From positions 1 through 20,175 of the forward strand of contig CATYEN010000045.1 in NCBI GenBank assembly GCA_958405565.1: a stretch of 20,175 nucleotides of DNA, in the 5' to 3' direction. How positions within the stretch are numbered: the stretch's first letter is position 1; every line of letters starts with the position of its first letter. Below, piece after piece: positions 7,356 to 14,304 of the stretch. The translations under genes and the position numbers were made by a program. The stretch comes from an uncultured Collinsella sp. (lineage in GTDB: Bacteria; Actinomycetota; Coriobacteriia; Coriobacteriales; Coriobacteriaceae). The notes beneath the pieces were generated by a model, which was not told the DNA's origin, made no database searches, and saw only the letters and a list, made by a program, of their open reading frames with translations.

Positions 7356-8336
7356 ATGAAGTTCGCACGCGATTGTCGCTCGAGCGAATCCAACGAAGTT
7401 ACCGCGCAGCTGCTGTTCGAGGCGCTGCCGTGGATTAAGAACCTGACCGGTAAGACGGTCGTTATCAAGTACGGCGGTGCCGCCATGGTCGACGAGCAGC
7501 TGCGTCGTGACGTGATGAGCGACATCGTCCTGCTCAAGATTATCGGCATGCGCCCTGTTATCGTGCATGGTGGCGGCAAGGCCATCAACGAGGCGCTCAG
7601 CCACTACGACATCCCCGTCGAGTTTAAGAACGGCCAGCGCGTGACTACGCCTGCCACCATGGATATCGTGCGTGAGGTACTGGGCGGCAAGGTCAATCAG
7701 GAGCTGGTCGCGGCGCTCAACCACCACGGCAACCTGGCCGTGGGCGTGTCCGGCAGCGATGCCGGCACCCTTATCGCCGAGCCGCTCGACCCAGAGCTCG
7801 GCCGCGTAGGCAAGGTCACGCACGTCAACACCGACTATATCGAGCGTTTGCTCGACAGTGAGTACATTCCCGTTATCGCCACGGTCGCGGCGGGGGAGGA
7901 CGGTGGCTTCTTCAACATCAACGCCGATACCGCCGCCGGCGCCGTTGCGGCGGCGCTTCATGCGCACAAGGCGATCTTCTTGACCGACGTCGACGGCCTG
8001 TATAAGGACTTTAGCGATAAGGATTCGCTCATCTCCAACCTGACACTCGACGAGGTCAATGAGATGCTCTACGGCGGCGAGGTCGACAAGGGCATGATCC
8101 CCAAGCTGCGCGCCGCCGTCGATGCGCTTACCGCCGGCGTATTCCGAGCCCACATCATCAACGGCACGACGCCGCACTCGCTGCTGCTGGAGCTGCTGAC
8201 CGATGCTGGCGTCGGTACCGTGATCCACTCCACCGAGACGGCCTACGAATTCGATACGCATCCGCACCCGCTTTCGACGTTTGCGGCGCGCCTGACCGAG
8301 AACCTCGACGAGGTCGAGAAGCTCCAGACCGTTTAG
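7356..8336 (+). CDS. argB: Acetylglutamate kinase
   Basis: Phosphorylates N-acetylglutamate with ATP, the committed and usually feedback-controlled step. Motifs seen are VVIKYGGAAM, IVHGGGKAIN, FNINADTAAGA and LTDVDGLY, all typical of the amino-acid kinase fold. An open frame extends back to GTG 7284, but it has no ribosome site and no family-like sequence. ATG 7356 follows GAGG (7346-7349) and gives 326 residues. About 22 residues precede LPWIKNLTGK, resembling the N-terminal helix of hexameric, arginine-inhibited kinases, so arginine feedback is inferred. The 81-nt gap after argJ contains only a small CCCGC/GCGGG hairpin (7295-7311) without a T-tract. Confidence 0.95.
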   Translation: MKFARDCRSSESNEVTAQLLFEALPWIKNLTGKTVVIKYGGAAMVDEQLRRDVMSDIVLLKIIGMRPVIVHGGGKAINEALSHYDIPVEFKNGQRVTTPATMDIVREVLGGKVNQELVAALNHHGNLAVGVSGSDAGTLIAEPLDPELGRVGKVTHVNTDYIERLLDSEYIPVIATVAAGEDGGFFNINADTAAGAVAAALHAHKAIFLTDVDGLYKDFSDKDSLISNLTLDEVNEMLYGGEVDKGMIPKLRAAVDALTAGVFRAHIINGTTPHSLLLELLTDAGVGTVIHSTETAYEFDTHPHPLSTFAARLTENLDEVEKLQTV

Positions 8337-8401
8337 CCGGTTCGCTTGCCGCGTTTTCCACCCATAGCTCGCGCCGTATGGCGCTCAACGAAAGGCATCC
8401 C

Positions 8402-9685
8402 ATGTCACTTGCAGCACAACAATCGCTCGAATCCCACTACGTCATGCACACCTTTGGCCGCTCGCCGGTTGAGTTTGTCGAAGGCTACGGCATGAAGCTC
8501 ACCGGCGACGATGGTCGCGAATACCTCGATTTTCTTGCCGGCATCGGCGTGTGCAGCCTGGGTCATGGTGACCCGGCTGTGCTCTCGGCGCTCGAGGCAC
8601 AGACCAAAAAGCTCATGCATGTCTCCAATTACTTCTACATCGAGCAGCGTGGACAGGTCGCGGCGCTGCTGTCCAAGCTTGCCAACGACGACGTAGATGG
8701 TGCACGCGTGCTTGCCGATGCCATTGCCGCCGGCGATGAGACTACGGCAGCTGCTCTTGGTGCCCCGGCTGCGGATGAGCAGGTTTGGGAGACCTTCTTT
8801 GCCAACTCCGGCGCCGAGGCCAACGAGGGCTCGATGAAGCTCGCGCGCCTGTACGCCAAGCGTGCCGGTAACGGCGGCAACACTATCGTGTGCATGCGCG
8901 GCGGCTTCCACGGCCGTACGCTCGAGACCATTGCCGCCACCATGCAGGATTGGCTGCAGGATAGTTTCCGCCCACTGCCGGGTGGCTTTGTGGCCTGCAC
9001 GCCCAACGATATCGATGAACTGCGTGCGATCTTTAAGCAGCTGGGGGGCGAAATTTGTGCCGTGATGCTCGAGCCGATTCAGGGCGAGAGCGGTGTGCAC
9101 CCCATGACCGAGGAGTTTATGGCGGCAGCGCGCGACCTGGCACACGAAGCGGGCGCCGTGCTTATCGTCGACGAGGTCCAGTGCGGCATCTTCCGCTCCG
9201 GCAAGCCGTTTGCATTCCAAACCTATGGCGTGGAACCCGACATCATGAGCCTTGCCAAGGGCATTGCTGATGGCGTGCCCATGGGTGCCGTCGTGGCAAA
9301 GAAGGAGATTGCCGACGTGTTTAAGCCGGGTGACCACGGCTCGACCTTTGGCGGTAGCTGCTTGGCCATCGCGGCGTGCGCCGCGACGCTCTCCGCGCTC
9401 GTGCGCGGCGATTATGCCGACCACGCTGCCAAGGTAGGCGCCTATATGGAGGCAAAACTCGCCAAGTTACCGCATGTTACCGATGTGCGCGGTCGCGGCT
9501 TGATGCTCGGCTGCGACCTGGATGATGCCGCGGGCGACGCGCATGATGTTGTTGCCCGCGCGCTGGCCGCCGGTGCCGTGATTAACGCTACGGGTGCCCA
9601 TACGCTGCGTTTCCTGCCGCCGCTCGTCTGCGAGGAATCCGACGTGGACAGTCTGATCGAGATCCTGTCGGGTGTCTTGGGCTAA
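8402..9685 (+). CDS. argD: Acetylornithine aminotransferase
   Basis: PLP-dependent class III aminotransferase that converts N-acetylglutamate semialdehyde to N-acetylornithine using glutamate. The Schiff-base lysine is K286 in SLAKGIADGVPMGA. NSGAEANEG (135-143), FHGRT and IVDEVQCG are present. ATG 8402 is preferred over ATG 8378 because AAAGG (8391-8395) lies 6 nt before it; this gives 427 residues. Compared from memory with B. subtilis ArgD, there is an extra block of about 32 residues, rich in Ala and Asp, at roughly 95-127, just before the NSGAEAN cofactor region. It is the last gene of the arg cluster and is followed by a terminator. Confidence 0.94.
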   Translation: MSLAAQQSLESHYVMHTFGRSPVEFVEGYGMKLTGDDGREYLDFLAGIGVCSLGHGDPAVLSALEAQTKKLMHVSNYFYIEQRGQVAALLSKLANDDVDGARVLADAIAAGDETTAAALGAPAADEQVWETFFANSGAEANEGSMKLARLYAKRAGNGGNTIVCMRGGFHGRTLETIAATMQDWLQDSFRPLPGGFVACTPNDIDELRAIFKQLGGEICAVMLEPIQGESGVHPMTEEFMAAARDLAHEAGAVLIVDEVQCGIFRSGKPFAFQTYGVEPDIMSLAKGIADGVPMGAVVAKKEIADVFKPGDHGSTFGGSCLAIAACAATLSALVRGDYADHAAKVGAYMEAKLAKLPHVTDVRGRGLMLGCDLDDAAGDAHDVVARALAAGAVINATGAHTLRFLPPLVCEESDVDSLIEILSGVLG

Positions 9686-9708
9686 CGCGGGCGAATATAG
9701 TTGCTTGG

Positions 9709-9772
9709 AACGGGCTCCGGGTTGCTGACGTGCCATATACGGCACGATCGAGCGATCCGGAGCCCGTTTTTG
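9709..9772 (+). terminator. Terminator of the arg operon
   Basis: ACGGGCTCCGG (9710-9720) pairs with CCGGAGCCCGT (9757-9767), followed by TTTTT. The 36-nt loop holds a nested hairpin, CGTGCC (9729-9734) with GGCACG (9741-9746). This is a clear intrinsic terminator for argCJBD. Confidence 0.85.
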
Positions 9773-9802
9773 CTATCGATTCACGCTGACTAGGAAGGTC
9801 GG

Positions 9803-10020
9803 TGTGCAAAAAGTGGCAAATATGAGTACTGTAACCAATCGTATAACATATTAATTGGGTGACTTTAGGTTAGTTAAACCACAGACGTCCAGTATTACAG
9901 TTAGTAATTCTACCCATCTGGGCCGTCGGTCGCCGTTTTAATGTCCGATTTGCCCTCTGGGGCCTTGAAAACCCTGCTACTAAAATGGTAGCAGTACTCA
10001 TATTTGGCATTTTTTGCACA
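9803..10020. repeat. 218-bp non-coding element bounded by 29-bp inverted repeats
   Basis: The left end, 9803-9831 (begins TGTGCAAAAAGTGGC), is the reverse complement of 9992-10020 at 27 of 29 positions. The interior is AT-richer than the flanking genes and holds small dyads: CCAAT/ATTGG (9835-9858), GGTT/AACC, ATTAC/GTAAT, and CTGCTAC (9974-9980) with GTAGCAG (9988-9994). No credible ORF or ribosome site is present. It sits between the arg terminator and the tRNA-Val downstream repeats. It could be a MITE-like transposon relic, an intergenic palindromic repeat family, or a structured RNA. I could not identify target-site duplications with confidence. Confidence 0.7.
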
Positions 10021-10042
10021 GGGGCATTCGCCAAGGACGTAT

Positions 10043-10213
10043 TTCGCCGCCCACTTCCGCTTCGTCGCTTCGCTCCTCGCGTGCTGCGCTGGAAAACGCT
10101 TCGCGTTTCCTCAGCTCCGCACCCTGCCGGGTTCGAATCCCATGAGATGGGCCCAAACAAAAACGGTCCCCTTTCGAGGACCGTTTCCAATTCAGTGGTG
10201 GGCGATGAGGGAT
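10043..10213. repeat. 171-bp direct repeat, copy A (carries tRNA-Val 3' end and terminator)
   Basis: Matches copy B (10226-10396) at all but three positions by eye, with an offset of 183 bp. It contains a purine/pyrimidine hairpin GGAAAACGC-TTC-GCGTTTCC (10091-10110), a tRNA T-arm-like GGGTTCGAATCCC (10129-10141), the hairpin AAACGGTCC/GGACCGTTT (10161-10186), and, on the - strand, the last 18 nt of the tRNA-Val (ATCCCTCATCGCCCACCA, 10196-10213). Copy A has no tRNA body, so it is a partial duplication of the tRNA 3' region. Open frames crossing it are artefacts of the repeat. Confidence 0.85.
10158..10186 (-). terminator. Duplicated copy of the tRNA-Val terminator
   Basis: Identical to the hairpin at 10341-10369, shifted by 183 bp within repeat copy A: AAACGGTCC/GGACCGTTT with a - strand T-tract. 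It would act as a back-up terminator for transcripts leaving the tRNA gene. Confidence 0.7.
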
Positions 10214-10225
10214 GTCGCGTGCGGC

Positions 10226-10396
10226 TTCGCCGCCCGCATCCGCTTCGTCGCTCCGCTCCTCGCGTGCTGCGCTGGAAAACGCTTCGCGTTTCCTCAGCTC
10301 CGCACCCTGCCGGGTTCGAATCCCATGAGATGGGCCCAAACAAAAACGGTCCCCTTTCGAGGACCGTTTCCAATTCAGTGGTGGGCGATGAGGGAT
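10226..10396. repeat. 171-bp direct repeat, copy B (overlaps tRNA-Val 3' end)
   Basis: Second copy of the tandem repeat, 12 bp after copy A. Its right end lies inside the intact tRNA-Val gene, and it includes the tRNA's own terminator. The unit repeats only twice and is long, so it is not a CRISPR array. Confidence 0.85.
10341..10369 (-). terminator. Terminator of tRNA-Val
   Basis: Reading the - strand, AAACGGTCC (10369-10361) pairs with GGACCGTTT (10352-10344) around an 8-nt loop, followed by further Ts and TTTG. It lies 10 nt beyond the tRNA CCA end. Confidence 0.85.
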
Positions 10397-10454
10397 TCGA
10401 ACCCCCAGCCTTGTGCGTGTAAAGCACCTGCGCTAACCGTTGCGCCAATCGCCC
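10379..10454 (-). tRNA. tRNA-Val, anticodon UAC
   Basis: Reads valine codons GUA/GUG and probably others by wobble. The - strand folds as a cloverleaf: acceptor GGGCGAT/ATCGCCC (7 bp), D arm GCGC/GCGC, anticodon loop TTTACAC with TAC at the anticodon, a 5-nt variable loop, and T arm GGGGG-TTCGAAT-CCCTC with one G-U pair. The discriminator A and a genomically encoded CCA follow (10382-10379), giving 76 nt. The first anticodon-stem pair is a G-A mismatch. It is the only RNA gene here and the only complete - strand gene. The last 18 nt of the gene are duplicated 183 bp downstream. Confidence 0.95.
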
Positions 10455-10464
10455 GTGCGGAGAG

Positions 10465-10473
10465 AGTATAGCA
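10465..10473 (-). promoter_or_regulatory. Extended -10 promoter of tRNA-Val
   Basis: On the - strand the sequence reads TGC-TATACT, ending 11 nt before the mature tRNA 5' end. A consensus -35 is not obvious. The motif is the strongest example of the TGC-TAnnnT pattern in the window. Confidence 0.6.
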
Positions 10474-10584
10474 AAACAATCGCCCCATTCACCTCATATC
10501 CATTAAAGGTAACCGGCGCGTGTCGGCGCGGAGCTGATTCAGTTGAGATTGCCTGAACATTCCGCCCCTCTTTACGCCCTCGGG

Positions 10585-10590
10585 TATACT
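10585..10590 (+). promoter_or_regulatory. Putative asnB promoter -10
   Basis: TATACT about 50 nt before the asnB start, in the 187-nt gap between the divergent tRNA and asnB. I see no convincing -35 and no TG extension, so the call rests on the -10 hexamer and position alone. The rest of the gap shows no gene. Confidence 0.4.
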
Positions 10591-10641
10591 CAAAAGCTAC
10601 TGATTCGATTTGATGCCCAGCAACAGCAGAGGGGATAGTAT

Positions 10642-12522
10642 ATGTGCGGTTTTGTCGGTTTTGTCGGTGGGACGGATAACCAATCCGAGGTGCTCACCAA
10701 GATGATGGACCGCATCGTCCATCGCGGTCCCGACATGGGCGGTCAGTTTATCGACGGCCGCGTTGCCCTCGGCTTCCGCCGCTTGTCGATCCTCGACCTG
10801 ACCGAGGCCGGCGCTCAGCCCATGGCCAATGAGGACGGCAGCGTCGTTATCGTCTTCAACGGCGAGATCTACAACTTCCAGGAGCTTCGCTCCGAGCTCG
10901 AGGCCAAGGGCTATAAGTTCCACTGCGGCGCCGACACCGAGAGCCTCCTGCACGGCTATGAGGAGTGGGGCGAGGCGGTACTCGATCGCTTGCGCGGTAT
11001 GTACGCCTTCGTCATCTGGGACAAGAAGAAGAACAAGCTTTTTGGCGCCCGCGATATCTTTGGCATCAAGCCGCTCTACTACTATCCCATGGCCGATGCG
11101 GGCGACGGCGCTCCGGGCGTGCTCTTTGGTTCCGAGATCAAGAGCTTCCTGGACTACCCGCACTTCCACAAGGCGGTCAACAAAAAGGCTCTGCGTCCGT
11201 ATATGACGCTGCAGTATTCGGCGACCGAGGAGACCTTCTTCGAGGGCGTCTACAAGCTGCCGCCGGCGCATTACTTTACCGTCGATATCCCGACTGGCAA
11301 GATGAACATCGAGCGCTACTGGGATTGCGATTACTCTGCCGTCGAGAAGCCGTTCGATGAGTACGTCGACGAGCTGGACGAGGTCGTGCACGAGAGCGTC
11401 GAGGCCCATCGCATCGCCGACGTCAAGGTCGCGTCGTTCCTCTCCGGCGGCGTCGACTCCAGCTACATCGCCGCTTGCCTCATGCCCGACAAGACCTTCT
11501 CGGTGGGCTTCGATTACAAGAATTTCAACGAGACTAACTACGCCAAGGAACTTTCTGACAAGCTCGGCGTCGAGAATGTCCGCAAGATGATTACCGCCGA
11601 CGAGTTCTTCGGTGCGCTCGAGGACATCCAGTATCACATGGACGAGCCACAGTCCAACCTGTCTTCCGTGCCGCTGTGGTTCTTGGCCGAGATGGCCCGC
11701 AAGGACGTCACCGTCGTGCTTTCGGGCGAAGGTGCCGACGAGCTCTTTGGCGGCTACGCCTACTACGAGGACACGGTCCCGGTCCGCAAGTACAAAAAGA
11801 TGGTGCCGCTGCCCATCCGTCGCGCGCTCGGTAACCTGGCGTTGCATATGCCGTACTTCAAGGGACATAACTTCCTGGTCAAGGGTGCCGAGATCCCCGA
11901 GAAGTCGTTTCTGGGACAGGCTCTGGTATGGCCGGAGCGCGAGGTCGACGGCGTGCTCAAGCCCGAGTACAACACCGGCGATGGCGCCTTCGAGCTTGCC
12001 GCTCCCATCTATGCGCGCGTGAAGGGTCAGCCCGAGCTGGTCAAGAAGCAGTACCTGGACATGAACATGTGGCTCCCAGGCGACATTCTGCTCAAGGCCG
12101 ACAAGATGTGCATGGCGCACTCGCTGGAGCTGCGCGTGCCCTTCCTGGACCGCAAAGTCATGGAGTTCGCCGAGCACATTCCCGACCGCTACCGCATCAA
12201 CGAGAACGGCAACAAACAGGTACTCCGCCACGCTGCCAACAAGTCGCTGCCCGATGAGTGGGCCACCCGTCCCAAGGTTGGCTTCCCGGTGCCGATTGTC
12301 TACTGGCTGCGCGAGCAAAAGTGGTACGACTATGTCAAGGAGTACTTCACCGCGCCGTGGGCAAGCGAGTTCTTCGATACCGACGAGCTCATGCACCTGC
12401 TCGATCTGCACTTTGCGGGCAAGGGCGATTTCCAGCGCAAGATCTATACGCCGCTCGTGTTCCTGGTGTGGTACAAGCGCTTCTTTATCGACGAGGACCA
12501 GCCCGCTGTTCAGGCTGCCTAG
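10642..12522 (+). CDS. asnB: Asparagine synthetase (glutamine-hydrolysing)
   Basis: Makes asparagine from aspartate, ATP and glutamine in the cytoplasm. The 626-residue protein has the standard two-domain build. The N-terminal class II glutaminase has nucleophile C2 exposed after Met removal (MCGFVGFVGG), followed by RRLSILDLTEAGAQPM, NGEIYNF and GADTESLL. The C-terminal synthetase has the pyrophosphate loop SGGVDSS (268-274) and the later GEGADELFGGY. A ribosome site AGAGGGGA (10628-10635) supports ATG 10642, and C2 makes this start near certain. It stands alone between the tRNA-Val region and a terminator, so it is probably monocistronic. Length matches AsnB enzymes rather than the ammonia-dependent AsnA. 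Confidence 0.96.
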   Translation: MCGFVGFVGGTDNQSEVLTKMMDRIVHRGPDMGGQFIDGRVALGFRRLSILDLTEAGAQPMANEDGSVVIVFNGEIYNFQELRSELEAKGYKFHCGADTESLLHGYEEWGEAVLDRLRGMYAFVIWDKKKNKLFGARDIFGIKPLYYYPMADAGDGAPGVLFGSEIKSFLDYPHFHKAVNKKALRPYMTLQYSATEETFFEGVYKLPPAHYFTVDIPTGKMNIERYWDCDYSAVEKPFDEYVDELDEVVHESVEAHRIADVKVASFLSGGVDSSYIAACLMPDKTFSVGFDYKNFNETNYAKELSDKLGVENVRKMITADEFFGALEDIQYHMDEPQSNLSSVPLWFLAEMARKDVTVVLSGEGADELFGGYAYYEDTVPVRKYKKMVPLPIRRALGNLALHMPYFKGHNFLVKGAEIPEKSFLGQALVWPEREVDGVLKPEYNTGDGAFELAAPIYARVKGQPELVKKQYLDMNMWLPGDILLKADKMCMAHSLELRVPFLDRKVMEFAEHIPDRYRINENGNKQVLRHAANKSLPDEWATRPKVGFPVPIVYWLREQKWYDYVKEYFTAPWASEFFDTDELMHLLDLHFAGKGDFQRKIYTPLVFLVWYKRFFIDEDQPAVQAA

Positions 12523-12538
12523 CCTCGGCTTACGAACG

Positions 12539-12579
12539 CCTGCGCGTAACGGCTCCTTCGGGAGCCGTTTTTGCGCAGG
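12539..12579 (+). terminator. asnB terminator with UUCG tetraloop
   Basis: AACGGCTCC (12548-12556), loop TTCG, GGAGCCGTT (12561-12569), then T's to 12572. An outer stem CCTGCGC (12539-12545) with GCGCAGG (12573-12579) can extend it. The C(UUCG)G loop is very stable. Confidence 0.9.
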
Positions 12580-12599
12580 TGCGTTTCAGTTACTATAAA
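12571..12599 (+). promoter_or_regulatory. Putative murE promoter
   Basis: TTGCGC (12571-12576), 17-nt spacer, TATAAA (12594-12599), predicting a start near 12606 and a leader of about 30 nt. The -35 hexamer overlaps the 3' arm of the asnB terminator. Confidence 0.45.
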
Positions 12600-12634
12600 A
12601 ACCGTCCCTGCCAAATGGCTGAGAAAGGTGAAAG

Positions 12635-14197
12635 ATGCACCATTCGGATTCCGCGACCGTGACCACGGTCGATACGCTTGCCAAGCTTCTCGACGTGTGC
12701 GGCGAGCTGCGCGCATCAGAGCAGGTTGACGAGCGTGCCGTGACCGGCTGCTCGTTTGATTCGCGCGCGGTCTCGGCAGGTGACGTGTTCTTTTGCAAAG
12801 GCGCTGCCTTTAAGCCCGCGTTTTTGAGCATGGCGCTCGATGCGGGTGCCGTCGCATTTGTGTGCGAAGAGTCGCTGGTCGAGTCTCTGGAGCCGCTGGC
12901 GCAGGAGAGCGGTGCTGCGATGCTGGTTGTTGATAGCGTTCGCACGGCCATGGCCCTGTTGCCGCCGGAGGTCTACGACCGTCCCGACCACGACGTCAAG
13001 ATCGTGGGCATCACCGGTACCAAGGGAAAGACCACGGCCGCTTTTATGCTTCAGTCCATCATCAAGGCAGCGGGCGAATCCTGCGGCATGATCGGCTCGG
13101 TGAGTACCGACGATGGCATCGAGTGCTACGAGAGCACCAATACTACGCCCGAGGCCCCCGAGGTCTGGCGCCATATCGCCAACTGCCGTGAGTCCGGTCG
13201 CCAGTCCATGGTCATGGAGGTCTCGAGCCAGGCGCTCAAGTACCAACGCGTCGAGAACCTGCCGTTTGACGTTGCGTGCTTCCTCAACATCGGGCGTGAC
13301 CACATCTCACCGATCGAACACCCCACGTTTGAGGATTATTTTGAGAGCAAACTCAGGATTTTTGACCAGGCAAAGACCGCCGTGGTGAATCTGGGCACCG
13401 AAGAGGTTGACCGTGTGCTGGAGGCAGCGTCGACGGCCGAGCGCTTGGTGACCGTTGGCGTCGAGCATCCCGAGGCAAGCCTGTGGGCGAGCGATGTGCG
13501 CATGGTCGGCTTTAGCATCGAGTTCAACTTGCATGGCCTGTGTGCCGACGAGTCCGAGGCGGGGGAGAAGGTCCTGCTGGGTATCGCGGGAGACTTTAAC
13601 GTGGAGAACGCGCTGGTCGCTATCGCCGCTGCGCACGAGATCGGCATCGGTATCGATGCCATCAAGAAGGGCCTCTCCAAGCTTCGTGTGCCGGGCCGCA
13701 TGGAGGTCGTGGAGTCGAAGGACGGCCGCGTGATCTGCGTCGTTGACTATGCGCACAACCAGCTTTCGTTCCGTTCGCTTTTCTCGTCGGTCAAGCGCGC
13801 GTTTCCCACTAGCCCAGTCATTGCAGTGTTTGGCGCTGCCGGCGGCAAGGCGCAGGAGCGCCGCGAGCAGCTTCCGCGCGAGGCCGCACCATATTCCGAC
13901 CTGATGATTTTTGCCAACGAGGACCCGGCTCACGAGGACCCGATGAAGGTCTGTCGCGAGCTTGCCGAACATGTTCCCGACGATACGCCGAACAAGATCA
14001 TCCTCGATCGCGAAGCCGCTGTGCATGCGGCGTTCAAGGCGGCGCGCGAGGAGTACGTCAACCCCGATGCTCCCACCATTGTCTTGCTGCTGGCAAAGGG
14101 CGACGAGGAGCTCATGCACGTGGGCGACGAGTTCGTGCCCATCGAGAGCGACCTTTCGTTGGCCAATCGCCTGATCGATGTTACCCAGTTTGACTAA
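12635..14197 (+). CDS. murE: UDP-N-acetylmuramoyl-tripeptide synthetase (Mur ligase, MurE)
   Basis: Adds the third, diamino residue to UDP-MurNAc-L-Ala-D-Glu in peptidoglycan synthesis. At 520 residues it has the three Mur ligase domains: an N-terminal UDP-binding domain, a central ATPase with P-loop GTKGKTT (128-134), a DH...YFESKLRIF stretch with the likely carbamylated lysine K239, and a C-terminal domain. Where diaminopimelate enzymes have DNPR, this protein has EDPA (429-432), close to the DNPA of lysine-adding MurE, and GTKGKTT is also common in that group. The added residue is therefore probably lysine or ornithine, not meso-diaminopimelate. ATG 12635 follows AAAGGTG (12624-12630). MurD or MurF are unlikely given the N-terminal and motif pattern. 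Confidence 0.88.
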   Translation: MHHSDSATVTTVDTLAKLLDVCGELRASEQVDERAVTGCSFDSRAVSAGDVFFCKGAAFKPAFLSMALDAGAVAFVCEESLVESLEPLAQESGAAMLVVDSVRTAMALLPPEVYDRPDHDVKIVGITGTKGKTTAAFMLQSIIKAAGESCGMIGSVSTDDGIECYESTNTTPEAPEVWRHIANCRESGRQSMVMEVSSQALKYQRVENLPFDVACFLNIGRDHISPIEHPTFEDYFESKLRIFDQAKTAVVNLGTEEVDRVLEAASTAERLVTVGVEHPEASLWASDVRMVGFSIEFNLHGLCADESEAGEKVLLGIAGDFNVENALVAIAAAHEIGIGIDAIKKGLSKLRVPGRMEVVESKDGRVICVVDYAHNQLSFRSLFSSVKRAFPTSPVIAVFGAAGGKAQERREQLPREAAPYSDLMIFANEDPAHEDPMKVCRELAEHVPDDTPNKIILDREAAVHAAFKAAREEYVNPDAPTIVLLLAKGDEELMHVGDEFVPIESDLSLANRLIDVTQFD

Positions 14198-14206
14198 TGA
14201 ACCATG

Positions 14207-14239
14207 ATGGCGGCGGCGCCCTGAGTGCGCTGTCGCCAT
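14207..14239. other. Hairpin between murE and the HAD gene
   Basis: ATGGCGGCGGCGC (14207-14219) pairs with GCGCTGTCGCCAT (14227-14239) over 13 bp including two G-U pairs, with a 7-nt loop. No T-tract follows, so it may be an mRNA stabiliser or processing element, or a Rho-assisted stop. Confidence 0.5.
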
Positions 14240-14304
14240 AAGCGTGTTCCCTCAATCAAAACATGCCGTCCAAGTCCAAACCCTTCTACGTAAACGGAGT
14301 AACC

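Noticed and set aside
5628..8267. 879-codon antisense open frame across argC-argJ-argB
   Set aside because: It lies opposite three well-supported arg genes, resembles no protein family and is His/Gly/Arg-rich as expected for the complement of GC-rich coding DNA.
10126..10146. Second tRNA gene suggested by GGGTTCGAATCCC on the + strand within the repeats
   Set aside because: Only a T-arm-like 3-bp stem is present; no acceptor, D or anticodon arm can be formed around it.
10043..10396. CRISPR array or satellite repeat
   Set aside because: Only two units of 171 bp with a 12-bp spacer, containing tRNA and terminator parts; not CRISPR-like.
9870..10471. Open frames of 145-192 codons on both strands over the repeat block
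   Set aside because: They translate the tandem repeat and run through the tRNA-Val gene; the internal protein repeats simply mirror the 183-bp DNA unit.
10597..12411. 604-codon antisense open frame across asnB
   Set aside because: Complement of a clear AsnB with all active-site motifs; the antisense product has no recognisable domain.
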